Below are positions 48,732 to 58,249 of a stretch of DNA of 64,000 nucleotides, one piece after another. Positions within the stretch are counted from its first letter, which is position 1. Every line of letters begins with the position of its first letter. Below the pieces are notes generated by a model. That model saw only the letters and a list, made by a program, of their open reading frames with translations. It did no database searches and was not told the origin of the DNA. The position numbers were made by a program, and so were the translations under genes. The stretch lies in assembly GCA_902536925.1 (NCBI GenBank), contig CACAZL010000001.1, positions 1 through 64,000 of the forward strand. The letters are read 5' to 3'. Source of the stretch: an uncultured Pelagibacteraceae bacterium (lineage in GTDB: Bacteria; Pseudomonadota; Alphaproteobacteria; Pelagibacterales; Pelagibacteraceae).

Positions 48732-51386
48732 CATTTTTAATTTTTCTAAAGCTTCATCGATTTTATTTGAATCTTGACCCCCAGCTTGTGCAAAGTCTTT
48801 ACGACCTCCACCGCCTTTTCCACCTATAATTTCAGATCCTAGTTTTGCAAATTTAACTGCATCGTATTTATTTGTTAAATTTTGTGTTACACCTACCGCA
48901 AGACCAACTTTCTCGTCTTTATTTGCAAATACAACTACTATTCCATCACCTAATTCTTTTTTACCTGCATCAACTAGTTTTCTTAGGTCTTTTGGAGATA
49001 GGTCTTGAACTTTTTGTAATCTAACTTGAGTGCCATTTATGTTTTCGTCTTTAATTATGTTTTTTGTTTTATCAGCTAAAACTGATTGAACATTTAATTG
49101 CTCTAGTTGTTTATTGAGGTCTTTAATTAATCCTTTCGTATCTTTATTTTCTAGATTTGGTTTTCCACCTAATTTAATTATTTGAGCAGAAACATCCTTA
49201 ATATTGTCTTCATCCTTTTGTGCAGAAAGGTTTGACATTTTTTCCTTGTTTTTTAAGAATATTTCGAGTTGTTTGTCCCTTAAAGCCTCAACCCTTCTAA
49301 CTCCAGCAGCTATTGATGATTGGCTAATAGTTTTAAATTTTCCAATATCACCTGTATTTTTTACATGTGTTCCACCACATAATTCTGTTGAAAAATAAGA
49401 GTTATTTTCCGCTCCCATAGAAACTACTCTCACTTCTTCTCCATATTTTTCACCAAAAAAAGCTAAAGCACCTTTTTCAATGGCAGCTTTTGGTGTCATA
49501 ATTCTTGTAGTTACATCAGTTTTGTTTCGCACGTATTCATTAACTAATTTATCAATAATTGTTAGCTCATCCTCTGTAATTGGTTTCATATGACTAAAAT
49601 CAAATCTTAGCCTATCAGGCGCAACTAAAGATCCTTTTTGCATAACGTGTTTTCCCAATGTTCTTCTCAAAGACTCATGTAATAAATGGGTTGCAGAATG
49701 ATATGCCTTAAGATTGTTGCGTCTTTCAATATCTATTTTCATTTCTACAACGTCTTTAATCTTAATTTCACCAGATTTTAAAATTCCATGATGTATAAAC
49801 AGATCTCCAAGTTTTTTTTGAGTATCTGTAACCTCAAATACTGAATTACCAGATACTATTGTCCCTTGATCTCCAACCTGTCCACCAGACTCTCCATAAA
49901 AAGGGGTTTGATTAGTAATAATTATCCCTTCCTCACCATTTGAAATATTTTGTGCTTCTTTATTATTTTTAATTATCGATAACACCACTCCTTCTGATTG
50001 GTTAAACTCATACCCAAGAAACTCTGTAGGTCCTATTTTATCTTTTATACCAAACCAGATTTCTTCTTCAGAGGCATCTCCAGAACCTTTCCAATTTTGT
50101 TTTGCAAGTTCTTTGCTCTTTTTCATTAATTCATCAAATTTATTTTGATCAACGGTCAAAGATTTATTTTTTAAAATATCTTCTGTTAAGTCTAACGGGA
50201 AACCGTAAGTATCATATAATTTAAACGCTACTTCACCTGGTAAAACTTTTTTTATTTTTGAAATTTCATCATTCAAAATTTTAATTCCCCTATCAAGTAA
50301 TACTAAAAATTTTTCTTCTTCCATTTTTAATGTTTCTTTAATTAAAGTCTCTGATCTTTCTAATTCAGGATAATTTCCTTTCATTTCATCTTTCAATGTA
50401 TCAAAGATTTTATTGAAGACCGGTTCTTTAGAACCTAGCAAATGAGAATGTCTCATTCCTCTTCTCATTATTCTTCTAAGAACATAACCTCTACCTTCAT
50501 TTGAAGGTAATACTCCTTCTGCAAGAAGAAATGAGCTAGCTCTTAGGTGATCTGCAATTACTCTAAAGCTTGATAAATTATTTTCATCTTGTTTTACTTT
50601 TGTAAATTCAGAAATCGAACTAATTAATTTTTTAAAATGATCTGTTTCGTAATTATCATGTGTGCCCTGAAGTAATGCTGCAATTCTTTCTAAACCCATT
50701 CCAGTATCTACAGAAGGTTTTGGAAGATTAATTCTTTTATCTTTTGAAACTTGCTCAAATTGCATGAAGACTAAATTCCATATCTCAATATATCTATCGC
50801 CATCCTCATCTTTGGTTCCGGGTAAACCACCTTTTAAATGATCTCCATGATCATAAAATATTTCTGAACAAGGTCCGCAAGGGCCCGTTTCGCCCATTGA
50901 CCAAAAGTTATCTGAAGTTGCTATCCTAATAATTCTATCATCGCTAAAACCTGCTATTTTCCTCCAAAATTTGAAGGCTTCATCGTCTTCATGAAATACT
51001 GTTACATATAATCTATCTTTATTTAATCCAAAATCTTTAGTAATTAAATTCCAAGCAAGTTCAATTCCCCTTTCCTTGAAGTAATCTCCGAAAGAAAAAT
51101 TTCCAAGCATTTCAAAAAATGTATGGTGTCTTGGAGTATAACCAACATTTTCAAGATCGTTATGTTTACCTCCTGCTCTTACGCATTTTTGAGAAGTAGT
51201 AGCTCTTTGATAATCTCTTTTTTCTAATCCAGTAAAAACATTTTTAAACTGGACCATTCCAGAATTTGCAAACATTAATGTTGGATCATTATTCGGAACC
51301 AAATTGCTAGACTCAACTATCTTGTGATCATTTTTTTCAAAATAATCTAGAAAAGTTGATCTAATCTCGTTCAATGTTTTTGCCAT
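48723..51386 (-). CDS. alaS: Alanyl-tRNA synthetase
   Basis: [82 protein letters not shown]. Confidence 0.97.
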   Translation of the reverse strand: MAKTLNEIRSTFLDYFEKNDHKIVESSNLVPNNDPTLMFANSGMVQFKNVFTGLEKRDYQRATTSQKCVRAGGKHNDLENVGYTPRHHTFFEMLGNFSFGDYFKERGIELAWNLITKDFGLNKDRLYVTVFHEDDEAFKFWRKIAGFSDDRIIRIATSDNFWSMGETGPCGPCSEIFYDHGDHLKGGLPGTKDEDGDRYIEIWNLVFMQFEQVSKDKRINLPKPSVDTGMGLERIAALLQGTHDNYETDHFKKLISSISEFTKVKQDENNLSSFRVIADHLRASSFLLAEGVLPSNEGRGYVLRRIMRRGMRHSHLLGSKEPVFNKIFDTLKDEMKGNYPELERSETLIKETLKMEEEKFLVLLDRGIKILNDEISKIKKVLPGEVAFKLYDTYGFPLDLTEDILKNKSLTVDQNKFDELMKKSKELAKQNWKGSGDASEEEIWFGIKDKIGPTEFLGYEFNQSEGVVLSIIKNNKEAQNISNGEEGIIITNQTPFYGESGGQVGDQGTIVSGNSVFEVTDTQKKLGDLFIHHGILKSGEIKIKDVVEMKIDIERRNNLKAYHSATHLLHESLRRTLGKHVMQKGSLVAPDRLRFDFSHMKPITEDELTIIDKLVNEYVRNKTDVTTRIMTPKAAIEKGALAFFGEKYGEEVRVVSMGAENNSYFSTELCGGTHVKNTGDIGKFKTISQSSIAAGVRRVEALRDKQLEIFLKNKEKMSNLSAQKDEDNIKDVSAQIIKLGGKPNLENKDTKGLIKDLNKQLEQLNVQSVLADKTKNIIKDENINGTQVRLQKVQDLSPKDLRKLVDAGKKELGDGIVVVFANKDEKVGLAVGVTQNLTNKYDAVKFAKLGSEIIGGKGGGGRKDFAQAGGQDSNKIDEALEKLKMLI

Positions 51387-51436
51387 ATTTTCTTAAAATA
51401 CAGCTTTTTCTATTGATGTCTACACCTCTGAAGGGA

Positions 51437-51464
51437 AAAAAGGCGCCCTTTCGAGCGCCTTTTT
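51437..51464 (-). terminator. Intrinsic terminator downstream of recA
   Basis: AAAAAGGCGC-cctttcga-GCGCCTTTTT between recA and alaS. Confidence 0.85.
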
Positions 51465-51483
51465 AATAACTAAAAGTTATCTG

Positions 51484-52608
51484 CTAATTTTTTTTAGTAG
51501 GAATTTCTTCTTCTTTTTTTTGAGCCTCTACTTTTTCCTCGCTTAGTGGATTTCCCTCAATTTTCTTTGAGATCACACCAGCCTTTTCTCTAATTGCCAT
51601 TTCAATTTCAGCAGCGGCTTTAGGATTTTGTTCAAGGTAAAGTTTCGCATTCTCTCTACCTTGACCAATTTTTTCACCTTTGTAAGCGTACCAAGCTCCA
51701 GATTTCTCTACAATATCTGCTTTGGCACCTAGGTCTATTAGTTCCCCTACTTTACTAATTCCTTTTCCATACATTAAGTCAAACTCAACAACTTTAAATG
51801 GTGGAGCAACTTTATTTTTCACAACTTTAACTCTTGTTGTGTTACCAACGATATTATCTTTATCTTTGATTGCCCCAATTCTTCTAATGTCCATTCTAAC
51901 TGATGAGTAGAATTTTAAAGAATTTCCACCTGATGTTGTTTCTGGGCTTCCAAACATAACACCAATTTTCATTCTAATTTGGTTAATGAAAATAACCATT
52001 GTATTAGTTCGTGAAATTGAGCCCGTTAATTTTCTCAATGCTTGAGACATCAATCTAGCTTGCAAACCAACATGAGTATCACCCATATCACCTTCAATTT
52101 CAGCTCTTGGCGTTAATGCAGCTACAGAGTCCACAACAAGAACTGACATTGAGCCAGATTTAATTAATGTATCAGTAATTTCTAAAGCTTGTTCACCTGT
52201 GTCTGGTTGAGAAATTAGTAACTCTTCGGTATTTACACCTAATTTCTTTGCATACACTGGGTCTAAAGCGTGTTCTGCATCAACGAAACCACAAATTCCA
52301 CCTGCCTTCTGAGCCTCTGCAACTACTTGTAATGCTAATGTAGTTTTTCCTGAAGACTCTGGTCCATAAATTTCAATAATTCTTCCTTTTGGTAATCCAC
52401 CAATTCCTAAAGCAAGATCTAAGCTTAAAGATCCAGTTGAAATAGACTCAACATCCATAGCTTTTTGCTCACCAAGCTTCATTACTGAGCCTTTTCCAAA
52501 ACTATCTGTAATTTGGCTGATTGCTGCGTCTAATGCTTTATTTTTCTCTTTGTTTTCCAATTCTTTATCTTTTGCGGTTTTCACCACTTTTAGGTTATTT
52601 TTAGTCAT
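51484..52608 (-). CDS. recA: Recombinase A
   Basis: [88 protein letters not shown]. Confidence 0.98.
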   Translation of the reverse strand: MTKNNLKVVKTAKDKELENKEKNKALDAAISQITDSFGKGSVMKLGEQKAMDVESISTGSLSLDLALGIGGLPKGRIIEIYGPESSGKTTLALQVVAEAQKAGGICGFVDAEHALDPVYAKKLGVNTEELLISQPDTGEQALEITDTLIKSGSMSVLVVDSVAALTPRAEIEGDMGDTHVGLQARLMSQALRKLTGSISRTNTMVIFINQIRMKIGVMFGSPETTSGGNSLKFYSSVRMDIRRIGAIKDKDNIVGNTTRVKVVKNKVAPPFKVVEFDLMYGKGISKVGELIDLGAKADIVEKSGAWYAYKGEKIGQGRENAKLYLEQNPKAAAEIEMAIREKAGVISKKIEGNPLSEEKVEAQKKEEEIPTKKN

Positions 52609-52658
52609 TTTTTGCCTCTTTTTTTGCTTTTTTTAACACTCGAATCATGGATTTAAAT

Positions 52659-52673
52659 GTACACATTTTGTTC
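52659..52673 (-). promoter_or_regulatory. Candidate LexA/SOS box upstream of recA
   Basis: Minus strand GAAC-AAAATGT-GTAC, one mismatch to alphaproteobacterial GAAC-N7-GAAC; 50 nt 5' of the recA start. Confidence 0.5.
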
Positions 52674-52715
52674 TCATTGGCAATATATTTCTCAAAATAG
52701 CTTAAAATCGTTAAA

Positions 52716-54008
52716 TTACTTAAGTTTTAGGTATTCGCTATTCAATAAACCAATAGCTTTTAGAACATTATATTGGGCGATAAGATTATTTCTCTCAGAT
52801 TCTGCTAGAGAAATTTTTGCAGCCAACAACAAAGAGTTTGATTGAATAACATCTAGCGTTGTTCTTGAACCTCTTTCATACTCTGCAGCTATTCCTTCGT
52901 TGGCAATTTTTGCTGCTCTAACTTGAGATCTTACAGAATTTAAAAAACTTTTAGATGCTTCAAGATTTGACCATGCACTTCCAACATTTTTTTCAGTTGT
53001 TTTTACTGCATCCTCAAATAATAAAATTTTTCTAGTTTTAAGATTTGTATTCTTGTTTATTTTTGCACGTTTGCTCCCACCTGAATAAAATGGCCAGCTA
53101 ATTGTTGCTTTAAGTGTATCCTTTTCTCTTTGATCATAAGTTGAACTAAAATCCTCAGCATATGATCTTTCTAAAGATAAAGATGCGCTAGGTTTTAGGT
53201 CACTTTCAGCAATAGCAATATCCATTTCGGACTGATTTAATTCTATTTTAGCAATCATTATATCTGGATTGTTCTCTCTTGCTAAATTGATTGCCGTACT
53301 AAGTTCACTTGGAACTCCTACAATTGCTCTGTTTGTCTTTTTTAATTCATTGGTATTTAAAAGTTTACCAATGATATTTTCATAATTTAATTTGTTAATC
53401 ATTAATTCACTTCTTGCTTGAGTTAGTTGGGCGCTTGCTCCAGCAAGTGAGGATTCGGTTTGTGATAAATCTGCAGTTTTTATTTGTCCTCTATCTAATC
53501 TAACTTTATCATTTTCAAGTTGTTTAATAAGTAAGTTTAAATTTTGTCTATTAATCGCAACTTTTTCTCTTGATAAAATTACAGACGTAAAAGCTTCTAT
53601 AGCACTGTAAAGAACATCCTGTTCTTTTTTAAATAATTTTGCTTTTGAAAGTTCTAAACCTATTAAATTTTTTTCATAATTAAGGTCTCTTCCAAAATCC
53701 AATAAGGTTTGCTCTAATTTTATGGATGTGGTGAATGGATCAGAATCGCTAATTGTTGCATCACCTCCGCTTTGATTTGTTAGTTTATTTGTTTCCTCAA
53801 GGCTCTTTGACCCACTTAAACTCAAGGAAGGCATATAATCGGCTTTAGAAATATTCAGATCTTCTTCTGATGCTTTTATATTTTCTCTCTCAGCATTTAA
53901 TTGTTTATTATTGTTATAAGTTTCGTTTAATGCTTCATATAATGTGACAGCTAGCGATTGAGCTGTTAAACAAAAAAAACTAAAAATTATTATTATTATT
54001 TTTTTCAT
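52716..54008 (-). CDS. tolC: TolC-family outer membrane efflux protein
   Basis: Signal peptide; LYEALNETYNNNKQLNAERENIKASEEDLNISKADYMPSLSLSGS; YERGSRTTLDVIQSNSLLLAAKISLAESERN. Confidence 0.93.
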   Translation of the reverse strand: MKKIIIIIFSFFCLTAQSLAVTLYEALNETYNNNKQLNAERENIKASEEDLNISKADYMPSLSLSGSKSLEETNKLTNQSGGDATISDSDPFTTSIKLEQTLLDFGRDLNYEKNLIGLELSKAKLFKKEQDVLYSAIEAFTSVILSREKVAINRQNLNLLIKQLENDKVRLDRGQIKTADLSQTESSLAGASAQLTQARSELMINKLNYENIIGKLLNTNELKKTNRAIVGVPSELSTAINLARENNPDIMIAKIELNQSEMDIAIAESDLKPSASLSLERSYAEDFSSTYDQREKDTLKATISWPFYSGGSKRAKINKNTNLKTRKILLFEDAVKTTEKNVGSAWSNLEASKSFLNSVRSQVRAAKIANEGIAAEYERGSRTTLDVIQSNSLLLAAKISLAESERNNLIAQYNVLKAIGLLNSEYLKLK

Positions 54009-54934
54009 TAATTGTACTTTACAGAATTAATTTGATGATTAGAATTTAATTTAATGACTATAGATGCGTATTTTGGCGCATATTTAAACATATTCTGTGT
54101 AATTCTCTGGTAAGTTTGCATAAAGTTTAAAACTTCCTTTTTTGTCATAATTTTTTGTTTTGTTTTTTTATTCTTATTTTTTAATTTAAGTTTTTTTTCC
54201 TGAATAACTCTCCACTTTTGTAATAAACTAAAATTTTCTGCCCTTAAAAATAATAAACAATCGAGCTTACTATAAAGTTTCTTATATCCTTTTTTTAGTT
54301 GAGTATTAACGTATTTTCTCCAGATTAATTTATTATCGTCATTTTTTTCCATAGAATTCACACTTTTTTTTAATGTTTTTGAACTTTCAGGTCTTGCTCC
54401 TACACACCAACCTTCAAAAATAATTATATCAGGCTTTGTATTTACTTTATACCAATTATTTTTTGCAAACCTGTCATCAATTGCCTTATCGAACTTGGGC
54501 AATTTTATTGATCTAAATTTTCTAGAATTTGTTTTTTTAATAAAACTAGACATATAACTTATATCATGAGTTCCTGGCACACCTCTTGTTAACAATAATG
54601 GATGAATGTTCTTGGATAATTTTATTCTATCTTTCTTAGTTTTGTAAATATCATCAATTGATATTTTGAAAACGTTTAACTTAAAGTATTTTTTTAAAAT
54701 TATCATTAAGATAGAGCTTATAGTAGTTTTTCCAGTGCCCTGACCCCCTGTTAAACCAACTATATAAGGTTTCTTTATATTTGTTTTTTTTGCAATCCAG
54801 AAACTCATTGGGACAAGATAATCTTTTAACATCTTGTCTTTATTTTTAAATTTATCTGAAGATGTTTCTTGTGTTTTTATAAACTTATAACAATCTTTTT
54901 TTACTTTATTTAAACAATCCTCAACAAAATTCAT
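54008..54934 (-). CDS. P-loop kinase, D-glycerate 3-kinase-like
   Basis: YIVGLTGGQGTGKTTISSIL; SIDDIYKTKKDR; HPLLLTRGVPGTHD; FEGWCVGARPE. Confidence 0.83.
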   Translation of the reverse strand: MNFVEDCLNKVKKDCYKFIKTQETSSDKFKNKDKMLKDYLVPMSFWIAKKTNIKKPYIVGLTGGQGTGKTTISSILMIILKKYFKLNVFKISIDDIYKTKKDRIKLSKNIHPLLLTRGVPGTHDISYMSSFIKKTNSRKFRSIKLPKFDKAIDDRFAKNNWYKVNTKPDIIIFEGWCVGARPESSKTLKKSVNSMEKNDDNKLIWRKYVNTQLKKGYKKLYSKLDCLLFLRAENFSLLQKWRVIQEKKLKLKNKNKKTKQKIMTKKEVLNFMQTYQRITQNMFKYAPKYASIVIKLNSNHQINSVKYN

Positions 54935-54940
54935 TTAATT

Positions 54941-55303
54941 TTATTTTTGGTCAAGCGGATGGTTGTTACCGTCATTTATTGAAACATCTTTATATTCGAA
55001 AGGATCAACTCCCTCAACACATGCAATATTTATCATATGTAATTTTGGATTACTTCTTGGTCTTGTATGTGTAAAAATTCCACATATAGAGCAAAAATAA
55101 TGTTTAGCTGTGTTAGTATAAAATTGATATAATGTTAACTTATCTTCTCCTTTAGTAATCTTCATATCGTTTTCTCCAATCGGAGACATAACATAACCCT
55201 TTCTTTTACATACAGAACAATTACATCTTAAAACTTTTTCAAATTTAACTGGAACATTAACCTCTGCTTCAACCGCACCACAATGACATGTTAGTTTTTT
55301 CAT
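54941..55303 (-). CDS. GFA-family (glutathione-dependent formaldehyde-activating enzyme/CENP-V-like) protein
   Basis: LTCHCGAVEAEV; LRCNCSVCKRKG; HYFCSICGIFTHTRPRSNP. Confidence 0.92.
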   Translation of the reverse strand: MKKLTCHCGAVEAEVNVPVKFEKVLRCNCSVCKRKGYVMSPIGENDMKITKGEDKLTLYQFYTNTAKHYFCSICGIFTHTRPRSNPKLHMINIACVEGVDPFEYKDVSINDGNNHPLDQK

Positions 55304-55423
55304 TTTTTTATCCTTTAAATTTTTTGATAATTCTTTGTATTTAAACTTTTAACTCATATTTTCATAAACTATAACTTGTTAAAGTTATCCACAGTCATAC
55401 TAAATCTTGTTTCGATGTTCTCG

Positions 55424-55445
55424 TTTTGATTCACTTTTGATTCAC
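55424..55445. repeat. 11-bp tandem direct repeat TTTTGATTCAC x2 in GFA/umuD intergenic region
   Basis: Read directly. Confidence 0.8.
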
Positions 55446-55501
55446 TTACAGACTCAAAATACAACCTAATTGACACTATTGTGTAACTCATGTAATAATA
55501 A

Positions 55502-55516
55502 GAACAAAACAAGAAC
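55502..55516 (+). promoter_or_regulatory. Perfect alphaproteobacterial SOS box GAAC-N7-GAAC
   Basis: gaac-aaaacaa-gaac, ending 4 nt before the ATG at 55521. Confidence 0.8.
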
Positions 55517-55520
55517 ACTT

Positions 55521-55916
55521 ATGAAGCTAACAATACCTTATTATTTACATAAAGCAGGAGCTGGTTTTCCTTCCCCTGCAACTGACTACATAGAAGAAGA
55601 TATAGATTTAAACGTACATCTAATCAAAAATGTTCCAGCAACTTTCATCATAAGGGTTCAAGGAAAATCAATGGTGGATGTTGGAATAAATGATGGTGAT
55701 TTATTAGTTGTAGACAAAAGCTTAACTCCGAAAAATTTTTCAACTGTTATAGCAAATGTTCACGATGAACTCGTTGTTAAAACTTTAGTTAAGGAAAAAG
55801 ATAAACAATTTTTAACATCAGGCTCTAAAGAATTTTCTGATCGAATTTTAATAAATGAAGAACAAGATATTTTTATTTGGGGAGTAGTCACCTATGTCAT
55901 ACATTCAGTACACTAA
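55521..55916 (+). CDS. umuD: UmuD-like S24 autopeptidase
   Basis: KAGAGFPSPATDYIEEDIDLN (A-G cleavage site), GKSMVDVGINDGDLLVVD (Ser), DELVVKTL (Lys); ORF track start 55470 considered less likely. Confidence 0.92.
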   Translation: MKLTIPYYLHKAGAGFPSPATDYIEEDIDLNVHLIKNVPATFIIRVQGKSMVDVGINDGDLLVVDKSLTPKNFSTVIANVHDELVVKTLVKEKDKQFLTSGSKEFSDRILINEEQDIFIWGVVTYVIHSVH

Positions 55917-57171
55917 AAAATTAGCACTGGTTGACTGCAATTCTTTCTATGTTTCTTGTGAAAGATTATTTAATCCAAAAATAAGAAAAAAACCTGTTGT
56001 AGTTTTATCTAATAATGACGGCTGTATAGTTTCAAGATCTACTGAAGCAAAAGCTTTGGGAATTAAAATGGGTGAGCCCTACTTTAAAGCAAAAGATATT
56101 ATTATAAAAAATGATGTACAAGTATTCTCATCAAATTATTCTTTGTATGGAGATTTATCTAGAAGAGTAATGAGAACTTTAAAAAGATTTAACTCTGATA
56201 TTGAAGTTTATTCAATTGATGAAGCATTTATGGATTTATCAAATTTTTCTGACAATGAAGTAGAGCAAGTTGGAAGAGAAATTAGAGAAACAGTTTTAAA
56301 GTGGACTGGTATTCCAACAAGTATAGGAATAGCTAAAACTAAAACTTTAAGCAAAGTTGCAAATCATATAGCTAAGAAAAAACAATCAGGTGTTACAAGT
56401 TTAATTGGAATAGAAAATCTCGATCCTATTCTTGAAAAAATTGATATCAATGATGTTTGGGGTGTTGGAAGACAGATGACAAAGTTTTATCAAAAAAATG
56501 GAATTTATAATGCTAAACAATTAAAAAATAAATCAAACACCTGGATTAAAAAATCTTCAAATGTACTAAGTTCAAGAACTGCAATGGAGCTTAGAGGTGT
56601 ACCTTGTATTGATTTAGAAAAAACTGCATCGAAAAGAAAAAGCTGTGTAGTATCAAGGTCATTTGGAAAAAGAATAGAAAAATTCCAAGAACTTGAAGAA
56701 GCTGTTGCTAGTTATTGTTTAAATGCGTCAGAAAAGATAAGATCTGAAAACCTTGTTGCAAAAGCCGTTATGGTATTTGTTAGAACCAGTCCTTTTCAAA
56801 AACAATTTGGTTTTTATTCAAACTCTAGAACTGTTGATTTTCCTATGGCAACTAACAATAGTATAGAGATAGTAAAAAATGCCTTATCTGTCTTAAAAGT
56901 AATCTTTAGAAAAGGACACCGTTACCAAAAAGCAGGAGTGATGCTAACTGGATTAACAGATGCAGAAAATAATGAAAATTTATTTTCATCAGCAAAAGAT
57001 GAGAGAATTAATAGATTGATGAGATCAATCGATAATACAAATTATAGATATGGCAGATCCACACTAAGTCTTGCAAGTGCCGGGGTTAGAAAGTCCTGGG
57101 GCATGAAAAGGGATTACAACTCAAAGATAGATACAGCTGATTTCTATTGTTTGCCAACAATAAGAGCCTAA
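55894..57171 (+). CDS. umuC: DNA polymerase V catalytic subunit UmuC (Y-family)
   Basis: LALVDCNSFYVSCERLFNPKIRKKPVVVLSNNDGCIVSRS; YSIDEAFMDL; GIPTSIGIAKTKTLSKVANHIAK. Confidence 0.97.
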   Translation: MSYIQYTKKLALVDCNSFYVSCERLFNPKIRKKPVVVLSNNDGCIVSRSTEAKALGIKMGEPYFKAKDIIIKNDVQVFSSNYSLYGDLSRRVMRTLKRFNSDIEVYSIDEAFMDLSNFSDNEVEQVGREIRETVLKWTGIPTSIGIAKTKTLSKVANHIAKKKQSGVTSLIGIENLDPILEKIDINDVWGVGRQMTKFYQKNGIYNAKQLKNKSNTWIKKSSNVLSSRTAMELRGVPCIDLEKTASKRKSCVVSRSFGKRIEKFQELEEAVASYCLNASEKIRSENLVAKAVMVFVRTSPFQKQFGFYSNSRTVDFPMATNNSIEIVKNALSVLKVIFRKGHRYQKAGVMLTGLTDAENNENLFSSAKDERINRLMRSIDNTNYRYGRSTLSLASAGVRKSWGMKRDYNSKIDTADFYCLPTIRA

Positions 57172-57214
57172 TCAAAATGGTTTAAAATTTTTTAGATATA
57201 CTAAGTTTTCACAA

Positions 57215-58123
57215 TTATTTTAATGAGTTACTTGAAAGTTTCATAATTGAATTTATTTTAAGTTTTTTGTCGTACTTTCCATACAAATAAAAGTCGTATT
57301 TATTGATACTCTGTGACATTAATTTTTGACATTTATCTGAGTCAATTAATTTTTCACAACTTGTCTCTTCCTTAACTCCGTCAAAAAAAATTACTCTTTG
57401 TGGCATAGTTTGGGTATCAAAAACTGTTTTAAATCGAGACATAAATGAAGAATACAATCCATATCTCAAACTTAATTCTTTTCCTTTTTTAGTATTTGAT
57501 GCACCTTTAAAATCTACTTTTAAATTTCCATCAATCCAAACTTTCATGTAACCTTTATCAGATTTAGGATGCCAATTAGTGTTAAATATAATCTCTGTCC
57601 AATTTCCAAGAAGTTCTTCATTAGGCTTTAAAACAACATGAGAGTCTTTAAAGGAATCTCCATTTCTATTAAAGGTTAATCCTGCATGCGTGTGTTGGAA
57701 CATGACCAATACTTTAGAGGGTTTGTGTCTTTTCCATTGAATCAGAGACATTTTCGCAGGCGCAATTGAATTATAATCTTTTGGAAGATAAATATAAAAC
57801 CTATACCATCTATTTTTTTTCCAAGGTTTTTTTTTATAATATAGTTCTGTTCTTTCTCTATCATTCTCACAATCGCTCCATTTGGGTTCTTGCCAACATT
57901 CTCCATTATTAGATTCAAACCTAATTGATTTATTTCCAATAATAGAAAAATCACTTACAGATACTGGATTAGTTGCTTTGGGTGAGTTTAAGTGGTGAAA
58001 TTTTTCTGGAATTGCTTTTCCATATCCATCTTCCTTTAAAGCTTTTCTTACTTCTGAAAATTTAGTTTTAGCAAAAGTATTGCTGCTGATTAACAAAAAA
58101 ATTAAAATTATAAATATTCTCAT
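57215..58123 (-). CDS. Secreted polysaccharide-lyase-like protein (heparin lyase I/jelly-roll type)
   Basis: Signal peptide LLISSNTFAK; RERTELYYKKKPWKKNRWYRFYIYLPKDY, LIQWKRHKPS, GNWTEIIFNTNWHPKSDKGYMKVWIDGNL. Confidence 0.72.
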   Translation of the reverse strand: MRIFIILIFLLISSNTFAKTKFSEVRKALKEDGYGKAIPEKFHHLNSPKATNPVSVSDFSIIGNKSIRFESNNGECWQEPKWSDCENDRERTELYYKKKPWKKNRWYRFYIYLPKDYNSIAPAKMSLIQWKRHKPSKVLVMFQHTHAGLTFNRNGDSFKDSHVVLKPNEELLGNWTEIIFNTNWHPKSDKGYMKVWIDGNLKVDFKGASNTKKGKELSLRYGLYSSFMSRFKTVFDTQTMPQRVIFFDGVKEETSCEKLIDSDKCQKLMSQSINKYDFYLYGKYDKKLKINSIMKLSSNSLK

Positions 58124-58134
58124 TATCTTAAAAA

Positions 58135-58246
58135 TTACTTTATATTGTCAATACTTTCAATATTTGTTGATGAAATATTTAATTCTTTTAAATTTTCTTT
58201 TCTTCCAATCATTACAACTGAAAATTAAAATACGATAATTAGAGCT
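58135..58246 (-). pseudogene. Relict 3' fragment of a GT2 glycosyltransferase gene
   Basis: Gapless hand alignment to 59254-59365, about 93/112 identical; translates ALIIVF*FSVVMIGRKENLKELNISSTNIESIDNIK* vs intact ALIIVFGLSVVMIGRRENLEELNNALTNIQNIDKIK*. Confidence 0.85.
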
Positions 58247-58249
58247 TAA

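Noticed and set aside
52657-52845. 62-aa plus-strand ORF
   Set aside because: Antisense to the tolC 3' end and recA leader; no recognisable protein features
55417-55431. Possible second SOS half-site GTTC-N7-GATT upstream of umuD
   Set aside because: Two mismatches to the consensus and inside the 11-bp tandem repeat; not convincing
55502-57171. umuDC as part of a plasmid or prophage island
   Set aside because: Flanking genes are ordinary chromosomal genes; no integrase, att-like repeats or phage structural genes seen
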